The position numbers and the translations under genes are program-made. A stretch of DNA of 6,804 bases from Actinomycetota bacterium. GTDB taxonomy: Bacteria; Actinomycetota; Acidimicrobiia; Spongiisociales; UBA11373. Within the stretch, counting starts at the first letter, position 1, and every line of letters starts with the position of its first letter. The notes beneath the pieces were generated by a model that did no database searches, had not been told where the DNA came from, and saw only the letters and a list, made by a program, of their open reading frames with translations. The stretch is from assembly GCA_003486285.1 (NCBI GenBank), contig DNGH01000020.1, positions 1 through 6,804 of the forward strand. The letters are read 5' to 3'. Of this stretch, positions 1-4,625 are shown in pieces.

Positions 1-93
1 CGCGGCAGTAGTCGTGGTCGCGTCGTCGTCCCCACAGGCGGAGACGACCAATGCAAGCACGAACACCAACCCCAGCACCCTGCGTCCACGCAT
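1..93 (-). CDS. Putative lipoprotein, N-terminal fragment (runs off the left edge)
   Basis: Read on the minus strand from an ATG at 93-91, the frame stays open for 31 codons to the window edge. It begins with a charged stretch (MRGRR), then a hydrophobic core (VLGLVFVLALVV) and a lipobox, V-S-A-C, with the lipidated cysteine at residue 20. An acidic/Thr tail follows (GDDDATTTTAA). This is a type II (lipoprotein) signal peptide followed by the flexible tether usual in actinobacterial lipoproteins, so the mature protein should be anchored outside the cytoplasmic membrane. A strong Shine-Dalgarno AGGAG lies 8 nt upstream of the ATG. The functional domain is outside the window, so no function can be named. 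It is transcribed divergently from the NrtR-like regulator gene. A solute-binding protein or another cell-surface protein are equally possible. Confidence 0.8.
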   Translation of the reverse strand, partial: MRGRRVLGLVFVLALVVSACGDDDATTTTAA

Positions 94-100
94 GGCTTCT

Positions 101-105
101 ACTCC
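101..105 (-). promoter_or_regulatory. Shine-Dalgarno site of the left-edge lipoprotein gene
   Basis: On the minus strand this reads AGGAG, 8 nt before the ATG at 93-91. It supports that start codon. A short inverted repeat, GGGTC (107-111) with GACCC (120-124), lies just upstream in the presumed 5' untranslated region. Its stem is only 5 bp, so its meaning is unclear. Confidence 0.6.
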
Positions 106-137
106 TGGGTCGACAAAGTGACCCGGCCCGAAGGCCG

Positions 138-165
138 ATTACACGCGAGGCTATCACCATGTCGA
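138..165 (-). promoter_or_regulatory. Candidate housekeeping-sigma promoter for the left-edge lipoprotein gene
   Basis: Read on the minus strand, TCGACA (165-160; 5/6 match to TTGACA) and TGTAAT (143-138; 5/6 match to TATAAT) are separated by 16 bp. Transcription would start near 131, giving a leader of about 38 nt that contains the AGGAG site. The consensus matches and spacing are seen directly; promoter activity is inferred. I see no equally good promoter facing the plus strand for the regulator gene in the same gap. Confidence 0.45.
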
Positions 166-188
166 TGTGACACACTCCCCGGTGGCAT

Positions 189-1091
189 ATGGCTAAGACC
201 GACGGCCTCAGGGTGGAAGCCGGCATGACCGCCGTGGTGATCGCAGTCAGCGACGAGCAGCCGCGGGTGCTGACCGTCGGGGCGGCCCCGCCGCGACTTC
301 CCGCCGGGCCTCTGGACCCGGCCGCAGACCGCACGCTCGAAATGGCCCTGCGCCGCTGGGTGGCCGAGACCACCGATGTCGACCTGGGGTACGTCGAGCA
401 GCTGTACACGTTCGGAGATGCCGGACGCGGCGGTCGTCCCGGGGTGCGTGAACTCGCCATCGCCTACCTGGGGCTGGTCGGCGAGTCTCCCGTCGCCGGC
501 GCTGCGGCGTGGCGCGACCTCTACGAGTTCCTGCCGTGGGAGGATCGCCGCCTGTCGACCGGCTCTCCCTGGACGGCGGCATTGGCACCCTGGCTTGCCG
601 CGGTCTCGGGCGAAGCGCGCAGGGTTCGCAAGGAGCGTGTGGCCCTGGCGTTTGGTGGCGGCGAGGCGGGATGGGACGTCGAACGCAGCCTGGAGCGCTA
701 CGAACTCCTCTTCGAGGCCGGGGTCGTGCCGGAGTCTGCTGGCGACCGGATCACCGGTACCGCCATGGCATTCGACCATCGCCGGGTGCTCGCCCAGGCC
801 CTGGGACGGATCCGGGGCAAGCTGCAGTACCGGCCGGTGGTCTTCGAATTGCTGCCTCCGGAGTTCACCCTGGGCGCCCTGCAGCGGGTGGTGGAAGCAC
901 TCGCCGGGGTGCGCCTTCACACCGGCAACTTCCGCCGCCTGCTGGATCGCTCCGGGGTGGTGGAGGGCGTGGGCCGGCACCACACCGGCACCGGGGGCAG
1001 GCCCGCCGAATTGCATCGCTTCCGGCGCGAGGTGGTGCTGGAACGCCCCGCACCCGGTGTCGGGCTGCCGGGAATGCGCACGGCCGGGTGA
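189..1091 (+). CDS. nrtR: NrtR-like Nudix-related transcriptional regulator of NAD metabolism
   Basis: This 300-residue protein has the two-part layout of the NrtR family: an N-terminal Nudix-fold domain (about residues 13-190) that senses ADP-ribose or a related NAD metabolite, and a C-terminal winged-helix DNA-binding domain (about 193-285). Family marks include the LYTFGD stretch (72-77) and the tract from A194-F195-D196-H197 through LGRIRGKLQYRPVVFELLP, EEFTL-like PEFTL (224-228), NFRRLL (247-252) and GGRPAELHRF (269-278). The Nudix catalytic box (about 40-63) is degenerate: the REUXEE core reads R55-R-W-V-A-E60, so two of its three glutamates are missing. Hydrolase activity is therefore unlikely, as in known NrtR regulators. 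The gene sits 44 bp upstream of nadA on the same strand, which fits a local repressor of NAD synthesis. The start is uncertain: ATG at 189 has only a weak GGTGG upstream, and the in-frame ATG at 225 (residue 13) also fits the domain boundary. The ligand and the direction of control are inferred. Confidence 0.85.
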   Translation: MAKTDGLRVEAGMTAVVIAVSDEQPRVLTVGAAPPRLPAGPLDPAADRTLEMALRRWVAETTDVDLGYVEQLYTFGDAGRGGRPGVRELAIAYLGLVGESPVAGAAAWRDLYEFLPWEDRRLSTGSPWTAALAPWLAAVSGEARRVRKERVALAFGGGEAGWDVERSLERYELLFEAGVVPESAGDRITGTAMAFDHRRVLAQALGRIRGKLQYRPVVFELLPPEFTLGALQRVVEALAGVRLHTGNFRRLLDRSGVVEGVGRHHTGTGGRPAELHRFRREVVLERPAPGVGLPGMRTAG

Positions 1092-1105
1092 CGGTTGGCC
1101 AGGTA

Positions 1106-1111
1106 TATACT
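1106..1111 (+). promoter_or_regulatory. Candidate -10 element of the nadABC promoter
   Basis: TATACT (5/6 match to TATAAT) lies inside the 8-bp palindrome GTATATAC (1103-1110) in the only non-coding gap before nadA. Transcription would start near 1117-1118, about 18 nt before the nadA GTG and just ahead of its Shine-Dalgarno site. I see no convincing -35 hexamer at 16-18 bp spacing; that region is inside the end of the regulator gene (GGCCGGGTGA). An AT-rich island in such GC-rich DNA supports a promoter, but activity is inferred. Confidence 0.45.
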
Positions 1112-1120
1112 CACAATGAG
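1110..1120 (+). promoter_or_regulatory. Inverted repeat, candidate operator for the NrtR-like regulator
   Basis: CTCA-CAA-TGAG is an inverted repeat with 4-bp arms, starting inside the presumed -10 element and covering the presumed transcription start. The flanks (TATA on the left, CAAA on the right) extend the symmetry at only some positions. An operator in this place would block transcription when occupied. NrtR proteins are known to bind palindromic sites upstream of the NAD genes they control. That this repeat is the site is inferred from position and symmetry alone. The GTATATAC palindrome next to it is the main alternative. Confidence 0.35.
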
Positions 1121-1123
1121 CAA

Positions 1124-1129
1124 AAGGAG
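1124..1129 (+). promoter_or_regulatory. Shine-Dalgarno site deciding the nadA start
   Basis: AAGGAG ends 6 nt before the GTG at 1136. The open frame extends much further upstream, to 509, but that part overlaps the regulator gene and encodes no NadA-like sequence. This site therefore fixes GTG 1136 as the start. Confidence 0.75.
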
Positions 1130-1135
1130 CCCGGA

Positions 1136-2164
1136 GTGAGCACCGAATTGATCCCGCTGGAGTCGCTGACTCGCTCGGAGCGCACCCTGCTGGATGAGCG
1201 CTACCAGCCGATGCGCGACATCCTCCCCGACATCGAGTGGGAAATCTATGCGCCCTACGTCGCCGCGATCGAGAAGCTCAAGAAGGAGCGCAACGCGGTC
1301 ATCATCGCCCACAACTACCAGTCGGCCGAGATCTTCCACGGTGTCGCCGACCTGGTGGGTGACTCGCTGGCGATGGCCTACCTCGCCGCCGACACCGAGG
1401 CGGAGGTGGTGGTGGTCGCCGGGGTCCACTTCATGGCGGAGACCGCCAAGCTGATCAATCCCGGCAAGACCGTCCTCATCCCATCGCTGGAGGCGGGGTG
1501 CTCCCTGGCCGAGTCGATCACCGGCGCCGACGTGCGCCTGCTGCGCGAGCGCTATCCGGACACCCCGGTCGTCACCTATGTAAACACCTCGGCGGAAGTC
1601 AAGGCCGAGTCGGACATCTGCTGCACCTCGTCCAATGCCGTCGAGGTGGTCGAGTCACTCGGGGTGAAGCGGGTGATCTTCCTCCCGGACGAGTTCTTGG
1701 GGAAGTGGGTGGCCAGCCAGACGGGGGTCGATGTGATCCTCTGGAAGGGCCACTGCATGGTTCACGAGCGCTTCACTCCCGATGAGATCCGTCGCTTCCG
1801 CGCCGCCTACAACGGCGAGATCGAGGTCCTGGCCCATCCCGAGTGCCCCCCCGAGGTGCTGGCGGAGGCCGACTTCGTCGGTTCCACCGGCGGTCTGATC
1901 AGGCGGGTCGGCGAGACGCAGCCACCCCGGGTCCTGCTCGTCACCGAGTGCTCCATGGCCGCCAACGTGTCGGTCAACTTCCCGAACACCGAGTTCGTCA
2001 AGCCCTGCAACATCTGCCCGCACATGAATCGGATCACCCTGCCCGGGATCTACGAATCGCTGCGCGACATGAAGTTCGAGATCACGATTCCTCCCGCCGT
2101 GGCGGAGCGAGCGAAGGTCGCCGTCGATCGCATGCTCGCGGTAGGCCGGGGAAAGAGCGGCTGA
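1136..2164 (+). CDS. nadA: Quinolinate synthase NadA
   Basis: This enzyme condenses iminoaspartate (from NadB) with dihydroxyacetone phosphate to give quinolinate, in the cytoplasm, using an oxygen-sensitive [4Fe-4S] cluster. The 342-residue length is typical. The three pseudo-symmetric domains each supply one cluster cysteine, best assigned to C122 (EAGCSLAES), C207 (WKGHCMVHERF) and C291 (KPCNICPHMNRITLPG). Other family marks are AHNYQ with H59, GDSL, VTYVNTSAEVKAESDICCTSSNAV, and TECSMAANV with C272. C294 in the CNIC stretch and C162/C163 are conserved-looking but probably not the principal ligands. The start is GTG 1136, with a Shine-Dalgarno site at 6 nt. It is the first gene of nadABC; its TGA is followed by nadB after 2 nt. 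The intergenic operator-like repeat upstream suggests control by the adjacent NrtR-like protein. The gene appears intact. Confidence 0.96.
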   Translation: MSTELIPLESLTRSERTLLDERYQPMRDILPDIEWEIYAPYVAAIEKLKKERNAVIIAHNYQSAEIFHGVADLVGDSLAMAYLAADTEAEVVVVAGVHFMAETAKLINPGKTVLIPSLEAGCSLAESITGADVRLLRERYPDTPVVTYVNTSAEVKAESDICCTSSNAVEVVESLGVKRVIFLPDEFLGKWVASQTGVDVILWKGHCMVHERFTPDEIRRFRAAYNGEIEVLAHPECPPEVLAEADFVGSTGGLIRRVGETQPPRVLLVTECSMAANVSVNFPNTEFVKPCNICPHMNRITLPGIYESLRDMKFEITIPPAVAERAKVAVDRMLAVGRGKSG

Positions 2165-2166
2165 GC

Positions 2167-3666
2167 ATGGAGCGCCTCCACTGTGACGTGGTGGTGATCG
2201 GGTCCGGTGTGGCCGGGCTCACCACGGCAGTGGCGATGTCGTCGCGGCGCGTGGCGCTGGTGACCAAGACCGAACTCGGGGGCGGCTCGACCTGGTGGGC
2301 GCAGGGTGGGATTGCGGCCGCGATCTCGCGTGAGGATTCGCCCGATCGCCATGCCGACGACACGATCGCCGTCGGCGCCGGGCTCAACGACCCCAGGGCG
2401 GTGGAGGCGCTGGCCGACAACGCCGTCTCCGGAATCCGGCACCTCCTGGAACGTGGGGCCCGGTTCGATATCGGGCCCGACGGCGAGTTGCTCCTCGGCC
2501 GGGAGGCGGGTCACTCGGTGCGCCGGATCCTGCACACCGATGGGGATGCCACGGGCGCCGAGGTGAGCCGCGCCCTGGTGGCCGCGGCACGACGCGCCGC
2601 GCATGTCGATCTCCACGAGCACATGTTTGCCGCAGACTTGATCATGGAGGCGGGCCGGGTGCGCGGCATCACCGCCCGCGACGGCAGCGGGCGGCCGGTC
2701 GCCCTGCTGGCCTCCGCCGTCGTGCTCGCCACCGGTGGCATCGGGCGCATCTACGCCAACACCACCAACCCCGTCGAAGTGACCGGTGACGGCCTGGCGA
2801 TGGCGGCTCGGGCGGGAGCCCACACCGCCGAGCTCGAGTTCGTCCAGTTCCATCCCACCGCTCTGGCCTCGGGCGTCGATCCGATGCCGTTGCTCACCGA
2901 GGCGCTGCGCGGTGAGGGGGCGGTCCTCATCGACGAGGCCGGCGAGCGGTTCATGGTGGCCGAACATCGGGACGCCGAACTGGCCCCGCGCGACATCGTG
3001 GCCCGGGCGGTGTGGCGGAGATCACGGGATGGGCACCGGGTTTTCCTCGATGCCCGCAAGATCGGGGCGATCTTCCCCCAGCGCTTTCCCACGGTGTTCC
3101 GGATCTGCCGCGAAGCCGGCATCGACCCCCGCCTCGAACCGGTTCCGGTGGCGCCTGCCGCTCACTTTCACATGGGTGGAGTCGCCGTCGGACTGGACGG
3201 CCGCACCTCGGTGCCGGGCCTCTGGGCGGTGGGCGAGGTGAGCCGGTCGGGGGTGCACGGGGCGAACCGCCTCGCCAGCAACTCGCTGCTCGAAGGACTG
3301 GTCTTCGGAGAACGGGTGGCCGCCGACATCACTGCCGCCACTGCGGGCGTGGCGGTACCAGATGGTCTTCCCATCACCGATCCCGGCCCGGCGCCGGCGG
3401 TCGATCCCGGGATCGTCGCCGAGTTGCGCCGGGTGATGTGGGAGCAGGTCGGGGTGGTGCGCGACGACGCGTCGTTGCGCACCGCCGTCGCCACCATCGC
3501 GGACTTGGAGCATCGCCTTCCTGCCGCTCCGAGCGAGGCGGCCAACATGGTGCTGGTCGGCAAGATGGTGGCGGAGGCGGCGCTGGCCCGTACCGAATCG
3601 CGCGGCGCCCACTATCGCTCCGACTACCCCGAACTGGACGAGGCCTACTCGGTGCGGATGCCGTGA
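2167..3666 (+). CDS. nadB: L-aspartate oxidase NadB
   Basis: This FAD enzyme oxidises L-aspartate to iminoaspartate, the unstable substrate passed to NadA. The 499-residue protein belongs to the succinate dehydrogenase/fumarate reductase flavoprotein superfamily. The N-terminus carries the dinucleotide-binding motif G12-S-G-V-A-G17. It is followed by GGSTWWAQGGIAAA, HADDT, RRILHTDGDATGAE, and the second FAD stretch VVLATGGIGRIYANTTNP with GDGLAMAARAGA. Active-site candidates by comparison with the E. coli enzyme are H229 (VQFHPT), R275 (PRDIVARA), H333 (HFHMGGV) and R368 (HGANRLASNSLLEGLVFG). The C-terminal helical domain is present but short, so the protein is about 40 residues shorter than the E. 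coli enzyme. The ATG at 2167 begins 2 nt after the nadA stop, has only a weak GGGGAAAG upstream, and is probably translated by coupling. The open frame upstream of it is a shadow inside nadA. Membrane fumarate reductase is excluded by the nad context. Confidence 0.95.
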   Translation: MERLHCDVVVIGSGVAGLTTAVAMSSRRVALVTKTELGGGSTWWAQGGIAAAISREDSPDRHADDTIAVGAGLNDPRAVEALADNAVSGIRHLLERGARFDIGPDGELLLGREAGHSVRRILHTDGDATGAEVSRALVAAARRAAHVDLHEHMFAADLIMEAGRVRGITARDGSGRPVALLASAVVLATGGIGRIYANTTNPVEVTGDGLAMAARAGAHTAELEFVQFHPTALASGVDPMPLLTEALRGEGAVLIDEAGERFMVAEHRDAELAPRDIVARAVWRRSRDGHRVFLDARKIGAIFPQRFPTVFRICREAGIDPRLEPVPVAPAAHFHMGGVAVGLDGRTSVPGLWAVGEVSRSGVHGANRLASNSLLEGLVFGERVAADITAATAGVAVPDGLPITDPGPAPAVDPGIVAELRRVMWEQVGVVRDDASLRTAVATIADLEHRLPAAPSEAANMVLVGKMVAEAALARTESRGAHYRSDYPELDEAYSVRMP

Positions 3667-4520
3667 GCCTTGCGCTGCCACCTGAAGGCGAGTGGCGCCC
3701 GCTGTTGGAGCGGGCCCTCGGCGAGGACCTCGGCACCGTCGGGGACATCACCACCGCCACCGTGATTCCCGCGGGGGCGACCGCCGCCGGACGCATCGTC
3801 GTCCGAGAGTCCGGCGTCGTCTCCGGCCTTCCCATCGCCCTCGAGGTCTTCCGGATGCTCGATGCGTCGCTGCGGATCGCGGCTGCCGCCGACGACGGCG
3901 ATCGCGTCGTAGCCGGCACGACACTCGCCGTCATCTCGGGACGGGCCGCACCCATCCTCACCGGCGAACGGGTGGCCCTCAACGTGCTCGGCCGGATGTG
4001 CGGGATCGCCACCCGCACTGCCGACCTGGTGGCGCGCGTCGCCCACACCAGGGTGGCGGTGTCCGCCACCCGCAAGACCACCCCGGGCCTGCGCGCCCTG
4101 GAGAAGTACGCCGTGGTCTGCGGTGGGGGCCGCCCGCATCGCATCGGGTTGTTCGATGCGGTCCTCATCAAGGACAATCACCTCGCCGTGGTGGGAAGCA
4201 TCACCGTGGCCGTGACCGCCGCCCGGGCGGGAGTTGCCCCCGGGATCACGGTCGAGGTCGAGGTGACCACCCCGGAGGGACTCGCCGAGGCGATCGCGGC
4301 GGGAGCCGACACGGTGCTGCTCGACAACATGGATCCGGCCACCGTCGGCGAAGCGGTGCGGTTCGCCGCGGGGCGGGTCATCCTGGAGGCCTCGGGAGGG
4401 ATCACCCCCGGCAACATCGTTGCCTACGCCGAGACCGGAGTCGACATCGTGTCACTCGGCTGGCTCACCCACAGCGTGCCGGCTTTGGATGTGGCACTCG
4501 ACTTCGAGGTGAGTGAATAG
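3663..4520 (+). CDS. nadC: Nicotinate-nucleotide pyrophosphorylase (quinolinate phosphoribosyltransferase) NadC
   Basis: This enzyme converts quinolinate and phosphoribosyl pyrophosphate to nicotinate mononucleotide, CO2 and pyrophosphate, where the de novo route joins the common NAD pathway. The 285-residue length is normal. An N-terminal domain carries EDLGTVGDITT (about residues 20-30). The phosphoribosyltransferase barrel carries R137-K138 in SATRKTTPGLRALEKYAV, CGGGRPHRIGLFDAVLIKDNH with K170 and H173, the acidic strand VEVEV (E198, E200), LLDNM with D221, LEASGGI, and the C-terminal DIVSLGWLTHSVPALD. Active enzymes of this family are dimers. The start GTG at 3663 overlaps the nadB stop as GTGA, a usual sign of translational coupling. 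The longer open frame upstream lies inside nadB and is not NadC-like. It is the last gene of the nad operon and appears intact. Confidence 0.96.
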   Translation: MSLALPPEGEWRPLLERALGEDLGTVGDITTATVIPAGATAAGRIVVRESGVVSGLPIALEVFRMLDASLRIAAAADDGDRVVAGTTLAVISGRAAPILTGERVALNVLGRMCGIATRTADLVARVAHTRVAVSATRKTTPGLRALEKYAVVCGGGRPHRIGLFDAVLIKDNHLAVVGSITVAVTAARAGVAPGITVEVEVTTPEGLAEAIAAGADTVLLDNMDPATVGEAVRFAAGRVILEASGGITPGNIVAYAETGVDIVSLGWLTHSVPALDVALDFEVSE

Positions 4521-4547
4521 TGCCGTTCGGGACTGGCGGGCGCGGGT

Positions 4548-4578
4548 CCGTGGCGTAAGCGTGGTCGGGTAGCCACGG
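4548..4578 (+). terminator. Hairpin after nadC, possible end of the nad operon
   Basis: CCGTGGC (4548-4554) pairs perfectly with GCCACGG (4572-4578) around a 17-nt loop, starting 28 nt after the nadC stop. There is no T-rich tail, so it is not a canonical intrinsic terminator. It could be a tail-less terminator, an RNA-stabilising stem, or chance in GC-rich DNA. An overlapping alternative pairing exists (GGTCCG 4545-4550 with CGGACC 4586-4591), which cannot form at the same time. Confidence 0.3.
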
Positions 4579-4593
4579 GGGCGAGCGGACCGG

Positions 4594-4613
4594 GCATCGG
4601 CAATCGTCGATGC
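4594..4613 (+). other. Short stem-loop next to the lipoprotein Shine-Dalgarno site
   Basis: GCATCG (4594-4599) and CGATGC (4608-4613) form a 6-bp stem with an 8-nt loop that ends directly against the GGAGG ribosome site. It could affect access of the ribosome or be part of an operator. The pairing is seen; any function is inferred. Confidence 0.3.
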
Positions 4614-4618
4614 GGAGG
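4614..4618 (+). promoter_or_regulatory. Shine-Dalgarno site of the propeller lipoprotein gene
   Basis: GGAGG lies 7 nt before the ATG at 4626. It supports that start, which is also the only one that gives a proper lipoprotein signal peptide. No clear -10/-35 pair is visible in the 105-bp gap. Confidence 0.65.
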
Positions 4619-4625
4619 TCCCAAG

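Noticed and set aside
99..1016. Long minus-strand open frame (305 codons) opposite the regulator gene
   Set aside because: The plus strand encodes a recognisable NrtR-like protein over the same span. The minus-strand translation has no recognisable domain and is the usual GC-rich antisense shadow.
509..1135. Upstream extension of the nadA frame
   Set aside because: It lies inside the regulator gene, carries no NadA-like sequence, and a good Shine-Dalgarno site places the start at GTG 1136.
1843..2166. Upstream extension of the nadB frame
   Set aside because: It lies within nadA. The FAD-binding N-terminus typical of NadB begins right after ATG 2167.
3012..3662. Upstream extension of the nadC frame
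   Set aside because: It lies within nadB. The NadC N-terminal domain fits a start at GTG 3663, which overlaps the nadB stop.
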